From positions 5,545,501-5,609,500 of the forward strand of contig OW203987.1 of the NCBI GenBank assembly GCA_934047225.1: a stretch of 64,000 nucleotides of DNA. The letters are read 5' to 3'. A program made the translations under genes and the position numbers. This document shows, piece after piece, positions 51,608 to 63,960 of this stretch. The first letter of the stretch is position 1; every line of letters begins with the position of its first letter. Source of the DNA: Ypsolopha sequella. Taxonomy: Eukaryota; Arthropoda; Insecta; Lepidoptera; Ypsolophidae. A model generated the notes under the pieces. The model had not been told where the DNA came from. It did no database searches and saw nothing but the letters and a program-made list of their open reading frames with translations.

Positions 51608-52499
51608 TTTTAACTTGGGACTTCTTTTGAATTGCAGATAAATAACTGCAAAAAGTGTAAATTTTGACGATATACGCCCTTAAATTTCACATAGGTCTTG
51701 AATAAATTCACTTGTACTCGGCTCACTATTTATTTTTACAATATTTCACACAATTTTTAGGGGATATTTAGGTGTTATGCCTGCCTTGTTTAAGAATAAG
51801 CTAAAACAGTTCTTGTTGGAGAAATGTTTTTATACAGTGAGTGACATTTAACTTGTAACTTAATATAACTAAGATTGTTGTTTTATTTAATATATTTTAT
51901 ATCTGTAAATAGAATTATGAATAAGTTGTAATTTAGCTCATAAGTACGTAGTATTAAGTATAATTTACATATTCAAATGCAATATATTTTTGTTAATGAA
52001 TGTAATAAATGAAATTAATGAATTATGGGATAAACAATTACATACAGGTACTACCTTAAGGCGATATGCGAAAAAAATACGGGTGTTTCTTTTCTGTGTA
52101 TTTCATGAAATACACGGAAAATTTCAATAAATTTCTGGTATATGCATTTTGACGATATAATCTAGGTTTTTGAAATTGGAAAACATGTTTGGATAAATTT
52201 TCCTCGGTAGAAATAATTGTTGAAATGAGGTCTTCAAACACACTTTTTCTCGTCGTTTGACAAATAGGAACCATATACAGAACTCAAACATATTTTATTA
52301 GGTGAGTTTTAACAATATATAGAGATTTGATATTTGAAATTTTGCTAGCTATTTTAGTTTTTTTTTAGTAAAAATATAAAAACCAACTTTTTTCCCTTTT
52401 ACCCTGAATCCGCCCCTCTCGCACTGCACGATTTTAAGCTTGGAGTGACAGTGACAAAAATAAAATTCGCATAGCCTCTTAACGGATAATCTGAAGGAC
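51608..52499. other. No gene; LINE-tail-like piece at 51776-51850
   Basis: AT-rich. 52370-52480 shares GC words with 30850-31000 and 47330-47430. Confidence 0.45.
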
Positions 52500-52612
52500 G
52501 TTGCGGGTGGGCGGCTGGATGAGGATGACTGAGGACCGCCAAGAGTGGCGTAATATTGGGGAGGCCTATGTCCAGCAGTGGATGAATACGGGCTGATGGA
52601 TGGATGGACTAC
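52500..52612 (+). repeat. LINE 3' tail
   Basis: 'ggggaggcctatgtccagca' then 'gtggatgaatacgggctgatgg' and a (GGAT)n tail, a typical RTE-type 3' end in Lepidoptera. Confidence 0.7.
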
Positions 52613-53490
52613 GTTAAATGTCAGAGCTAAAATGTAAAAGTATTTGTTTATCTTTTAACACCTAAATATATCTCCTGAAAACGGTGTGATATCCGAAACC
52701 GGTTGGGTATGAAATATTGTATAAATAAATAGTGAAACTATTACAAGTGAATTTATTCAAGATGTGTTTCCAGGTTCACCAAGTGCCGACCATCGCAAGT
52801 ATAAATTTCACATAGATATCGGTATTCGTGACTGTCCCACTATTGGTCGTTTTAAGTTGAAGCTAAAGGAACCCTCTCGCTGTCTTAAAGTAGGTAAGTT
52901 ATGTATGCATTTATTTATATTAGTTTTTATCTATAGAAGAATATATCTAATGGTATAATACATGCGTATTTAGTCCAGTATATTTAAGGTTTCTCCCAAC
53001 GCCAACGACCTTGAACTGAGTAACTTTGTAACCATTGTATACGGTAACTATAGCATCTTTTAACAGAAAAAAAAATACATAGTAATCTACATGATACAAA
53101 TAGTGATGTGGTTTTTCCTGAATTTTATTATAATATACAGAAGTGAAGCAAGAAAATTCCAAGTTTACCCTTATTTCTCGATTTTTTGTCCACTTGTAAC
53201 AATATAACTGCTACAGTTTTTATCGAAAAAGTAGAAAAACTTATAAACTTTAAGAAAAAATAATATTAAATGACATGGTTTTCTCAGTTCTTGGAAATTC
53301 ATTTTATATTATATAAAATTAATTAAAAACACACTATTTTCGCAATTGTCGGCAGCAGCGACTGACGTAACAGCCATGTTGCAGTGCAAGCTGATAAGAA
53401 CTTTATTTTAATATGGTTTTGTTCGAAATTTCAACTACCAAGAATCGGGTTGCTAATTTTGCCGACGGAGCCACCTTAAATTTAAATACA
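52613..53490. other. No gene recognised
   Basis: AT-rich; ORFs at 52764-52958 and 52947-53162 have no recognisable domain. Confidence 0.45.
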
Positions 53491-53825
53491 GGCGGTAGCT
53501 CAGGGGTAGAACTGGCCTCTCAATCTTGAGATATTTATTCAATCCCCGGACGGGCATGCACCCACAAGCTCTTCGGAATTTATGTGCATAGTATTTTCCT
53601 TACTTACCACTTGCTGAACGGTGAAGGAAAGCATCGTAAGGAAACCTGCATGCCCTAAAAATCATGTATTGCCCGAAGAACGGCGATAGATTTCACCACT
53701 CATCACATTGGAACGTAATAGTCGTCGGTGAAACGCGGGTGTACCGATTGTGGACTGTGACTTGCATTTCACAGTTCACTCTCGGAACACCTCTGACACC
53801 CCCTCGGGGTATCATGTCGTGAAGA
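53491..53825 (+). repeat. tRNA-derived SINE, second long copy
   Basis: Head 'ggcggtagctcaggggtag' and the same body and tail order as 41154-41485, ending 'cccctcggggtatcatgtc'. A partial body lies at 54085-54190. Confidence 0.8.
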
Positions 53826-54084
53826 TATATTTTTTTTATATTTAAATTTATACAGTTATTTTATTTGTATGTGAATATTTTGTTATATACCTAGGTATAT
53901 TTTTTATTTTACAACTTGATTTGTAGTACAGGTATGTATGATTGATTACTTATTAATAAACTAAGGTTTGTTGGTAGAAATCTTTTTTCAGAGATAAGCT
54001 CGCCTCTATACATGTTTTTTATCTGTGTACAATAAAGAATAAATAATAAAATATCCTGGTCATAAAAGAAAGAGAAAAAAAACG

Positions 54085-54190
54085 TCGGGGAAACGTGGGT
54101 GTACCGACTGTGGACTGTTACTTGCGTTTAACAGTTCGCTCTCGCAACAACTCTGACACCTCCTTGGGGATTCATGTCGTGACGATATAT
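54085..54190 (+). repeat. Partial SINE body
   Basis: 'cgtgggtgtaccgactgtgg' to 'ttggggattcatgtcgtgac'. Confidence 0.65.
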
Positions 54191-54289
54191 TTATATTTTA
54201 TTTAGCGTGTAAAAGTACTATGGAATAATTACTAGACCAACATAATTGTGCAGATTTGTTTAATACATTTTTCAATGCAACAATGGCCC

Positions 54290-54625
54290 ACTTTTTATGC
54301 ATCAAAACCGAACAGAAAGTCGATTATTTTGCCCTAGGGCTTTTTTTTTTAATTTATTTACGAGAAGTTGGCTAACCTGCAACCTTACCTGTGTACCATA
54401 AATGCTATACTTTTTTTTCCACTGTTTAACGGCTCTGGTTACAGTCTTTTGGAGCCAATCATAATTTAAAGTTCACAAGATTATATTTATTTTATTTCCT
54501 CACACTATGCATTGAAAAACGTCGTATGATACACGGGCGTAAGAGCAATAAATTACTCGGTTAAGTTTAAAACACTCGCTACGCTCGTCTCGTGATTTAT
54601 TCCTTTTCGCCCTAGTAGCATAGAC
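54290..54625 (-). repeat. Dispersed repeat, inverse copy of 42555-42770
   Basis: Shares 'cgattattttgccctaggg', 'ggctaacctgcaacctt' and 'attccttttcgccct' with the partner, and carries an extra internal segment. Confidence 0.75.
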
Positions 54626-54729
54626 TACTATTGTAGGTTTTGTTGTAATATTTCCTAACGTGTAGAATGGTCCGGAAACGTTAGGGCGCGAGTCCTACTA
54701 GCACTTGACAGGTTTTTTCTTTCCAGCGG

Positions 54730-54891
54730 GGGCTCTACCGCGTAATTCTCATTTGTATCAACTTCAAGCAAATGCATGCGAAATTCAACGCGTGCAAAAG
54801 AGATGGCATGTTAGGCGGGCGTCGTCGCACGCACGACAAATTTCAATCTCAAGTTGATGTTGATGAAAATGAGAATTACGCGGTAGAGCCC
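54730..54891. mobile_element. MITE copy 2 (partner at 46541-46701)
   Basis: Same TIR GGGCTCTACCGCGTAATTCT and nearly the same interior, including 'gatggcatgttaggcgggcg'. Confidence 0.85.
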
Positions 54892-54894
54892 CGG

Positions 54895-55085
54895 GTCTAT
54901 TATTATCAAAAACAGATAAAAACTGTACATTAAACATTGCCTGGGTATTGAACTATTTACTAACTGGGACGTCACTTCAAGTGCGAACATATCCTTAGAC
55001 AATCGGAATTCGATAGTATATATGTTTTTGATGATAGGCACCCAGTTGGCAACCCATTTAAAGATACATAAAAGGCCCGCAGCTC
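54895..55085. mobile_element. MITE copy 2 of the 31049-31289 family
   Basis: Shares 'gacgtcacttcaagtgc' and 'gtttttgatgataggcaccc'; the left TIR is truncated. Confidence 0.7.
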
Positions 55086-55409
55086 TGCATTTGCATCATC
55101 ATCACACAAATCGATTTATTCATCTGATTCACTAATTTACCGATCACATTTTGATGACCTTTAGGTTTCATCCAGTTGCAGATTTGTGGCTAGAATATTA
55201 ATATTTTGGCCGGATGGTGGTTTATTCCACCTCGGCCACCCTACACATTTCTGATTAGGCTGGGCGCGCCACATCAATTTGAGTGATTGGAGTGAGAGAG
55301 CAAGCCAACCAAATCTGTACGATTATCTTTTTAAAAACTGATCCAGCCCCTTTCCACCCTTTGAGTTTGCCTGCCCAACGAACTAAAATTTTATAGAAAT
55401 CCATCTCAG

Positions 55410-55672
55410 CAGTGGCGTGCACAGAACTTTTTGCTGGAAAAGCAAACAATTGGTCAAGAACAACAATAAAAAAAATATGAAAAAATTTTAATATCACTTT
55501 GAAAAAAACAATTTTGTATGAAGCCAGGGTAGACAATGTCTACCCTAGAGTGAAAATTTCCTATACAAACTTTTTTTTTTCAAAGTGATATTTAAATTTT
55601 TTCATATTTTTTTTATTGTTATACTTGACCAATTGCTTGCTTTTCCAGCAAAAAGTTCTGTGCACGCCACTG
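55410..55672. mobile_element. hAT-type hairpin MITE with perfect 8-bp TSD
   Basis: The TIRs start CAGTGGCGTGCACAGAACTT and the whole 263 bp folds back on itself around 'gtagacaatgtctac'. CATCTCAG flanks both sides (55402-55409, 55673-55680). A second, right-truncated copy is at 59236-59445. Confidence 0.92.
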
Positions 55673-55680
55673 CATCTCAG

Positions 55681-56564
55681 TACACCCCTTCCTAGGATTA
55701 TGGCCCCACGACACGAAGGTTGTGTGTGATTTTGAGTATACTACACGTTCTTAGGTAATTACGATAATCGCAATATGATTGGCTATTGGTAATCACGCTA
55801 TTCCGATTCTAGCCAACCATAGACTTGAGGCGCACTGAAAAGAATGGATCTAGTTATAGTCTTTATTTTATTGTATTAAAGACGAAAATGTAAAAAGCAC
55901 TATACGTGGTAATGTATCAATTGTTTATAAGGTTATTTCGTTTTTAGAATTTTTGGTTTTAAATTTATGAAAATTTTGTATAATTACGCATAAAAACTGA
56001 TGCCATGACTCTTGCAGTGTTTGCACGAGTTGCTTATGTACCATTTCACGGTGCAATCCAGCATTTTGTTCCTCCTTCTTTAATAATTTTGTTGTGCTCA
56101 CTAGTGCGGACGGCGCACCGCGCAGCGCAAGACTGATCAACGCAATACACATAAATATAAGCCCTGCCCGCCTGGGCACATAAATGATGGCGTCAAGTTT
56201 TAAGCGAGTTTACGCTTCCATAAAGTTTTAGTTCGTTGCGCCTGCCTATAATAGATCTTGAATGCAATGTGCATGTGCAAGTGGTTTCAAAGTTTGTAAC
56301 TAGATAGATAGAAGTTGGTCGTCGATGGAATCAATCAGATGGCTGCATTCGGAAGTCTGTTAAATGTTTTAGTAGTGGCATGGGAGTGAATAAGGTTGAA
56401 AATACATCCATCATGTCCGGTTTATTTTAAGGTATTTATCACAGAGTATTATTCATCTAAGTTTTGTGGTATTACACGGTCTATGAATTAGACACTGCAT
56501 TTTTACGAGTATAATTTTTTAAGGTGTTTACATTGACCTTATGGGTTAGAAAAAAGGCGCGAAG
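55681..56564. other. No recognisable feature
   Basis: The 84-aa minus ORF at 55925-56179 starts with a hydrophobic stretch but has no domain I recognise. Confidence 0.4.
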
Positions 56565-56880
56565 ACGTGATGGCGTCGTTTTTAGGTTTCCGTACCCAAA
56601 GGGTAACCAACGGGACCCTATAACTAAGACTCCGCTGTCCGTCTGTCTGTCCGTCTGTCCGTCTGTCACCAGGCTGCATCTCATGAACCGTGGTAGTTAT
56701 ATAGACAGTTGAAATTTTCACAGATGATGTATTTCTGTTGCCGCTATAACAACAAATACTAAAAACAGAATAAAATAAATATTTAAGGGGGCTCCCATAC
56801 AACATACATGTTTTTTTGCCGTTTTTATAGACAATGGAACGGAACCCTTCGTGCGCGAGTCCGACTCGCACTTGGCATTA
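56565..56880 (+). repeat. Widespread lepidopteran repeat
   Basis: 'ccgtacccaaagggtaacc', 'aagactccgctgtccgtctg', 'ctgcatctcatgaaccgtgg', 'gttgccgctataacaac' and 'gtccgactcgcacttggc' occur in the usual order. A short piece recurs at 61238-61280 inside the P element. Confidence 0.75.
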
Positions 56881-57092
56881 TTTGGCAAATATTGCATTTT
56901 GGGTGTTTTGATCAACAATAGTGATAGAATATTGTGAATTAAAATTGCCGAGTGTAGTGTGTTGTTCAATGGAACAAAAGTGCAGGCTGTGACTTTTCGT
57001 GTGTTTTTTCTAACCCTACATTGTGTTTGTGCTATGGTCTATCACTTTAGCACGAACTGACAGGACAGCGACTACCACAGGACAGACCCTTT

Positions 57093-57165
57093 AGATCAGG
57101 GGTCCGCAACCTTTTGACATAGGAGGACCACCAATGTTACCAAAGGATCAGCGAGGGGCGCATAT
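57093..57165 (+). repeat. hAT-end-like fragment
   Basis: CAGGGGTCCGCAACC resembles a hAT terminus; no partner end found. Confidence 0.4.
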
Positions 57166-58527
57166 AATGAATAACGCATTAGTCAATTTCGTATCATATT
57201 TATCGTAGTTTAAAACACAATTTATTATTAAAATATAATGCGATTTTTGCGGCTGCATTTGACTTGAATTTTAGACGTGGAAATGCGCAGTATTACGTCT
57301 TAACTGAGCACAATGTTTACCTTTTTGTTAGTTCAGAATGGATAAGTCTGCTCACACAAATATGTACTGTAACATATAGCTAGGCAATATGTTAGGTTTA
57401 GGTAAGGCTAGGTTTTATAGGTAGGTTAAAGGACTATTTGTTCGTGTTTAGTTGGCAATCGATAACCTTTATGGATCGACATACGTCGCATTGACTGAAT
57501 TATTTCGTGTTTTCCAAAAATAAATACAGATCCAGTATAAAAGATCTTTCAGACAAAACAAGAGGAAGATTCCTTAGAGAGTCCCATTGGTGTGAAGGTG
57601 GCTCTCCATAAATAAATATTCCTTCTAGAGTTTTGACGAAATACGATAAGCGAGTGCTCTACGAGGTTCAGAGCTCCCCTCGCTTAATATGCATCTGTTA
57701 ATAGGAAGAAATAGAAAAAAAAAATAATACAAGAAGTCAAGGTGAATGTTGTCTCATTCATACACATAATAAACTACATAATCTGGATTTGTAATTCCTA
57801 AAAGAAATGCAAAAATTTTAGTACTGAAAATTGAGTTTCTTTCAAATTCTCTATAGAAAACGGCAATTTCATATGTAATGACCTAATATATAAAATAATC
57901 TACGACATAGATCGAATGGTGGGGATACCTCACTTGGTCGACAGACCGTACTTTTGTGCTTATGATCTTGATAGAGACCATGTGCACAGTGCCATGTGTA
58001 CACTTAGCAAATTCTAACAAATAAAGGCTTATTCCACTTTAGCTCCAAAGCCATTGTTCTCAAAACTTTACCGTCCATACATTGTGTCCACTTCGACTCC
58101 AAAATGCTTTAGGCATTTAATTTAAATTTAGGAATATTTGCATACTTCAATTCCACTCAAAAACGGTTTTGGTAGAGTCAGCAGAAAAATTGCATATATT
58201 ATTCAGTGTTAACACGATTTAATTGTCATAAATAAGACAGAACTAAACTTAATTTAAATGTTCTGTTTTTTCTTTCTGTATCAAAAAGATAAGAACCTGG
58301 ACGCTTAGAATAAGGTAATTAAAGGTAAGGTTCATTAAAGATATATGTTCGTTTACTTCCTGTACACGTTATAGCGAAATACCAGTCGCTGACTAATCAC
58401 GAAATCTCCGGAACTACCAGAGGTAGTAGCGAAAGCACAGCACATTAATATGAACAGACCCGTCAGGATTAGTTGTCGGTGTGGCGGTCCGAGGGGGGGT
58501 AATGACTCCAGTATAGGGTCTATATAA
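57166..58527. other. No gene recognised
   Basis: Intergenic, AT-rich; no domain or tandem repeat seen. Confidence 0.5.
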
Positions 58528-58625
58528 GGTGTAACAGAAAGGTGTAACCATATTTGAAGAGCTTATTCAGTCAATGGTATAAAACAACTTTTACCATGGA
58601 GCCAACCCTGAAAACTCAAAAAAAA
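58528..58625 (-). repeat. Dispersed repeat fragment, copy 3
   Basis: Reverse partial copy of the family at 1-150 and 33430-33672. Confidence 0.7.
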
Positions 58626-58707
58626 CTACAACGTGGTGGATCTACAAAGCTGTAGAACTATCCAGTCGTACCCCCACGCCGTAGCAAGAAAACGCCTTCA
58701 TTTATAG

Positions 58708-58740
58708 TTGACTAGCTTTTGCCCGTGGCTTTTTTTGTAT
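58708..58740 (-). mobile_element. Helitron-like end, reverse
   Basis: 'gactagcttttgcccgtggc' is the inverse of a '...GGGCAAAAGCTAGT' terminus. Confidence 0.45.
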
Positions 58741-59099
58741 AGTCGTATTGAATCTGTAAAAATATTTCAAACCATTAATTTTTAGTACGTAGTAGACCTT
58801 ACTCTGGTTTGGAGTATTTGGAGTGTTTTTGGTTCTCATCATCTCTAATTTGATCCCCATGTAAAGTGTCTTTGGCGAGGCCGAAGACCAAGACACGTTT
58901 CCGTGTTAATCCTTTGCTAATGTGTCTTTGGCGGTCTTCGATAACTTGTTTAATCCCCTATTATAATAATAAATTACGATAATTTCTTGTTCCCTTGGGA
59001 ACTGATTTATGGAAAAAAAAGTTGTTTATGTCCTATTCCAGGTCTAAAACCACATTTGTGCAAAGTTTCAGCCCAATCGGTTTAGTAGAGACGGCGTGA

Positions 59100-59215
59100 A
59101 GGAGTAACAAACATCCATCCATCCATCCATCCATCCAAACATTCGCATTTTATAATATTATTTATTTATAATATTATAAATAAATAAATTAATAAATTTA
59201 ATAAATAAATGCATA
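59100..59215 (+). repeat. Microsatellites
   Basis: (CATC)n at 59113-59137 followed by TTTATAA/AATAAAT runs, likely a retroposon tail. Confidence 0.75.
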
Positions 59216-59235
59216 TTGATGCTGGGCCCAGTGGG

Positions 59236-59445
59236 CAGTGGCGTGCACAGAACTTTTTTCCGGAAAAGCATTTAGAAGGTCAAGTAAAACAATAAAAAAA
59301 TATGAAAAAATTTAAATAACACTTTGAAAAAAAATAGTTTGTATGACGCCAGGGTAGGCACTGCCTACCCTAGAGTGGACATTTTCATACAATTTTTTTT
59401 TTTTAAAGTGATATTTAAATTTTTTCATATTTTTTTTATTGTAAA
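59236..59445 (+). mobile_element. hAT MITE, truncated second copy
   Basis: Same left TIR and hairpin core ('gtaggcactgcctac') as 55410-55672; the right TIR is missing. Confidence 0.8.
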
Positions 59446-60640
59446 ATATATCTCTTGGATTTTATTGTGATTTCTAATAATAATTGAGTCTTATTTATAT
59501 ATATTTACCTATATAATTATACAGGGTGGTAAAAATTTAAGGGCCCTGGAGGGGAACTACCTTAAATCCTTTAGTTAGCTCATTTTATTGAAAAGAAACA
59601 TTCCTTTATTTTTTAAAAGAAACAAAACTGCATTCAAAGATATTCTGAAATTTGCTTGTCTCACCCGGGAATCGAACCAACTAAAAATTAAAAAAATAAA
59701 CCTTCGCTATTTTATTATACGAATCGGTAGGATTATTATAATATATAGAACTTATAAGAATTCAATGTTTTTTTTTCTTTAAACAATACACCATATAAAA
59801 ATATTGCACATAAAATAAAATGTAAGGAGTACTAATTGAATCCCAAAAGCCGCGAAAAATTTAGCGTCTCGTACCTTTGAATCCTTCGTTTCCTCAGGTA
59901 CTCGCGCCAAATAACAACTTTGCAGCCACGCATAACAAATAACTACAGTAGGTTTTTAAAATTAGTAAGGAAAAGCAAAATGTGTTATTCATTTCCGCCG
60001 GAAATCGGGAAAATTGTTAAGGCGCTCTTATCCCAAAATCAGTAATTTCAAAGACAAATAGAAATTTCAAATATCGTCTAAAACTTCAAAAAAAAATACG
60101 CAATATAGTTCAAACCTTTATCTAGGTCTTCCACGCATGTGTTACACGATCAGAATAAACTTTGCTCGATAGAAATAATTCACGAACAGAGCATGTAATA
60201 AGACCTTTCAAATCATGCCATTTCCATAATTCTACTCTTTTATTAACGAAACATATCTGGTAATATTGCTCTTTAAATTTTCTAGGTCGACCACGTAAGT
60301 GGGTTTTAATAAACATATCAAAAAGTACAAAAGTGTAGTTATTTACTTTACTCCTTACACGTAAAGAAAAAGACAGAGAGTCACTCTTCTGGGATAAGAG
60401 CGCCTTAAGTATCTTTCCATTTTGCACCCAGTATATTAATTACGTTTATTACTTAGTATGGTTATCTGGAATAGAACCTACATACTCGTACGTAAATATT
60501 AAGCTACTCAGAGATTGTAAATCACCTCGTTCACTTTATATTATGTAAATTCAAATTTCAGGAATATGTTACAGCAAATTAATACTCTGTGACTACTTAA
60601 TTTGCATGACAGTCCCCTGCTCTGTGTACTAATTGTATAG
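59446..60640. other. No gene; inverted pair at 60018 and 60408
   Basis: 'aaggcgctcttatccca' (about 60019) and 'gggataagagcgccttaa' (about 60390) form an inverted pair bracketing a 101-aa minus ORF (60122-60427) with no recognisable domain. This may be a small transposon. Confidence 0.45.
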
Positions 60641-60648
60641 GTGTCTAA
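60641..60648. repeat. 8-bp TSD of P element (left)
   Basis: GTGTCTAA, identical to 61693-61700. Confidence 0.95.
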
Positions 60649-61692
60649 CATGAAGCAACAAGCCAGTGGAGAGCGCATGCGGGGGTAACGCGACTCGCCA
60701 AACATCCGCTTCCCAAAGCGTATAGGCGCTTGAAGCGAAGCCATTGGTTTTAGTCAGAGTTTGGCTGTGTCCGTGAAAACATAGCGTGTTTCTGTAGAAA
60801 AAACCGAAATTTACAGTAAATATGCCTACTTGTGCAATAAAATGGTGTGGAAAGAATACTTCTACTTCAAGTTACACAAAAGATGGAGTAACATTTCATA
60901 GGTAAGGGTTTTTCGTATACTTTTAATCTTCAAAATATAACAATTAAATATTTCAATTGAACTTGCGCTTTGCGTTGATGTCTTCACGTCCTCTCTTTCT
61001 GTCGCACGGTGAAATGCACAACAGTTGTCTCTTTTTTTTTCGATAGTGCTGTCCTACCGCGTGTTTAATAATTTATCGAACAATGTATTGTTGCTTACAT
61101 ACATTGTATGCATGTAAGTATATGTAATATATGTAAGGTAAGTACTTAATGTAGGGATATTTTTATAAGCGTTTGTTTAGCGTTGAAAGTGCCTATGTTT
61201 ATCAGTAGTGTCTGTCAGTGCATCTGATACCATTTTTAGGGTTCCATACCCAAAGGGTGCCTAACGGGACCCTATTACTATATTATGTGTAATAAAACAA
61301 TATGTGGATGCCCGGCTAACCTTCGTTACAAAAAATAATCAAAACCCGAAGGATTATATAAGAAAAATATACTCCGAATTAATTCATTTCAAAAATCAGT
61401 GAGTAGCTACTTTGTCAAATAAATAATTTTGTTTTATTTATTACCCAACAATACTTTCATTGGTATATCTTTGACAAACTTGAAAATTCCAAATTTATTT
61501 TTTCGATTTTATCGATATCGATAATTTTTCGTTTCACTTGTATGACATCCCTACACAAATTACGCATCAAATTTTGACCTTGAGCTGTCCAATCACAGCT
61601 CGCTAAGCTGTCACGTCCCCCGCCGTATATTGGTGACTTGTGTTTTGAAGGAGAATGTATCTCTGCGCTCTCCACTGGCTTGTTGCTTCATG
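60649..61692 (+). mobile_element. P-type DNA transposon, internally deleted
   Basis: Perfect 29-bp TIRs start CATGAAGCAACAAGCCAGTG, with the right end as the exact inverse. The flanking duplication is 8 bp (GTGTCTAA on both sides). The CA terminus, ~30-bp TIR and 8-bp TSD match P elements, and the first exon encodes a THAP-type zinc finger start. At 1,044 bp it lacks the transposase core and contains a fragment of the repeat at 56565. It looks like a recent non-autonomous copy. Confidence 0.92.
60822..60901 (+). pseudogene. THAP-domain first exon of a P transposase
   Basis: The reading is MPTCAIKWCGKN...SYTKDGVTFHR followed by a donor AG|GTAAGG. It matches the N-terminus of THAP domains (C4, C9, KDG-x-FHR), the DNA-binding finger of P transposases. 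The rest of the gene, including the CxxH half of the finger, is not found before the right TIR. It is therefore a remnant, or part of an internally deleted, repressor-like copy. Confidence 0.85.
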
Positions 61693-61700
61693 GTGTCTAA
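61693..61700. repeat. 8-bp TSD of P element (right)
   Basis: GTGTCTAA. Confidence 0.95.
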
Positions 61701-61840
61701 CCAGGGAGACAACTAGCATCCAATTTCACAGCCTGGCTGCACAAACTGTAAGCTCTTGTTAAATTAATTAACTTAATTAGTTTATTGTATTACAGATAAC
61801 TTAAACCATGAAATCATTCCACCATTACTCAATAAACCAT

Positions 61841-61892
61841 TATCTAGCATTTGTAGCATTTACTAGCTTGTAAATGCTACAAATGCTAGATA
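61841..61892. repeat. Hairpin with 22-bp perfect arms
   Basis: TATCTAGCATTTGTAGCATT(TA) and its inverse around an 8-nt loop. Confidence 0.9.
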
Positions 61893-63565
61893 TGAAATTA
61901 CTGAAATTTTCTTACAGATTCATGAGTTAATAATTTCTGTAATTAAATGGCTATTTCCATTGTCTTTTTGTTTGAAAGTTGATTTCAAGGTTTTACATCT
62001 GCGTATTAAATTTTGTTTTTATCGTCAGTTACTAAAATTTAACTAAAATTTAATATTTATTTTATTTATTAGGCATGCACACCAGATAACAATCAAAGAA
62101 ATTTCTTAAGTCTAAATAATAAATAAGAGTTTCGAGCTAGATTGCCATTCAAAGGCGCGCACGCACAGCATGCAAGACTTAATTTGTAAAAAAACATGAA
62201 TAATGTTAAAACATAAAATTATAGAAAATTAAAAATACACAGACATACATATTATAATTAGAACACACTTTTTTATAATTAGTAAAATGACATAATTTAA
62301 TGTAAATACATAAATAAATACTGAAAAGGAATTTGTAAAATTATTATTATTAAATAATGAGTTTCCTAACAAGCCTCTTAAACACTACAAGATTTCCATT
62401 AAATTTAAAAACACTTCGCCATAATGATGAAAATTTTTACGAAAATTTTCCATTTGCCGTCGTGTGACGTCACTTGCATTGTTTAGAAATGTGTCTTTTG
62501 CTATCAAGATACATTTATAATAATTTGCTTCAGACTAATTTAACAGCTAAATGACAGATGAGTAAACAGACAGAGATACACCACTTTTTTATAAGCAATC
62601 ACACATCACAATCAGTATAATGTCTAAAAATCTCAATGTCATCGGACAATTCTTTAAAAAATCATAGAAAAATAATTGTTAATTTATAAACCAAAATAAT
62701 GAAAACTATGTCCCAAAATGGCGTATATTCTCTAAAAGAAATATTAAAAAAAACTTTTAAAAATTAAGCTATAGTAATTGCGCACGTGAGAGTTGTAGGC
62801 AAAGATTTCAAAAGTTTAGATGAGCCCTGGCATTATTGCATTGTTTTTGAATGTGTGCGTTAACATAATGCCGCCGCGCACACTTATGAGTGCGCAATCT
62901 GTCTAACTACGGCCAGCAAACTGATCAGACTACTAAAGTCGTAAACATTCAAAACTTTAAGTGCACTTAAGGCGTTCAATTATCACTGTGTTCAGATGAG
63001 CACTGATTCCAAATGTGTGAGTGTCACCCATTTAAAGGTGGAAACATTTTGGTCCTGTCATACTACGCTAAGGGCTTATCTTTACGTTTGAAATCTTTGG
63101 TTGTAGGTAATTAAATTGGCGCGAATGTACGGAGTGTCGGGTGTGTGCCATTGGTCACATTAAGCCCTGCAGAGAACAAAGAAGTCTACGGTATTATCTT
63201 TTAGTAAACCACTTTTCGTATTAGCCAACCTAGATTAGTTTACAAAGGACTTTCAAGTCAATTTAGTTAAGAATGAAAATTTATATTACTTGCTGTAAAC
63301 AGCCTTAAATACGTATTGTTGTAAAATTAATTTGTATTTTCTTGGAAATGAAAAGAAAACTACAATTATTTCAACTTTTATAGAATAGAATAGAAGAATA
63401 GAAAAAATATATATTGGTGTCACACAATTAAAATACAATATAATCAATAACAAACAAAACAGAAGTGACACCCAAAAGGCATCCACTCAACATGTGTCAT
63501 GGCACTTTTAACTTGATATTACTCTTTATCATGAAAATAATAAGACCTACATACATATACTCACG
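61893..63565. other. No gene recognised
   Basis: AT-rich; ORFs are short with no domain. Confidence 0.5.
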
Positions 63566-63655
63566 CCTGTTTTCCAGAGGTGTGGGTAGAAACCACATAT
63601 TTCCATCTGATACGATCCAGACACACCTCTTCCACTTTCATCAATCTAGTTACAC
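63566..63655. repeat. Lepidopteran dispersed repeat fragment
   Basis: Matches 49700-49790 ('atttccatctgatacgatcc'). Confidence 0.55.
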
Positions 63656-63769
63656 AAATTCAAAATGAGGAAATGAAGATGATATTCCACCAAGAATACA
63701 TCAATCTAGTCATATTCTATTTATCATAGATATCATATTCATAGTCGTATTCTATCTCTTCTATTTAAC

Positions 63770-63960
63770 TTTGGTCTTCCCCATGTCACCAATTTGGTCG
63801 GCATACGTCCTTCTAGGGCGGCCCAGACGAGTTCTACCTTTCACTTGCTCATCATATATTTCTTTTGTCACAATTCTTACATTCATCCACCTAAGCATTC
63901 CTTTTTATATTCCACAAAGTTCATAACGACCTCTATACAGAATCCGTCAGTTCACGAGTT
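63770..63960 (-). pseudogene. LINE reverse-transcriptase C-terminal remnant
   Basis: On minus: ...NVRIVTKEIYDEQVKGRTRL then GRPRRTYADQIGDMGKTKVK. This is the RTE-like tail pattern, a different subfamily from 31870-32215. Both ends are truncated; the element may extend beyond the window. Confidence 0.75.

Noticed and set aside
60122..60427. 101-aa minus-strand gene
   Set aside because: No recognisable domain and bracketed by an inverted pair; probably within a repeat.
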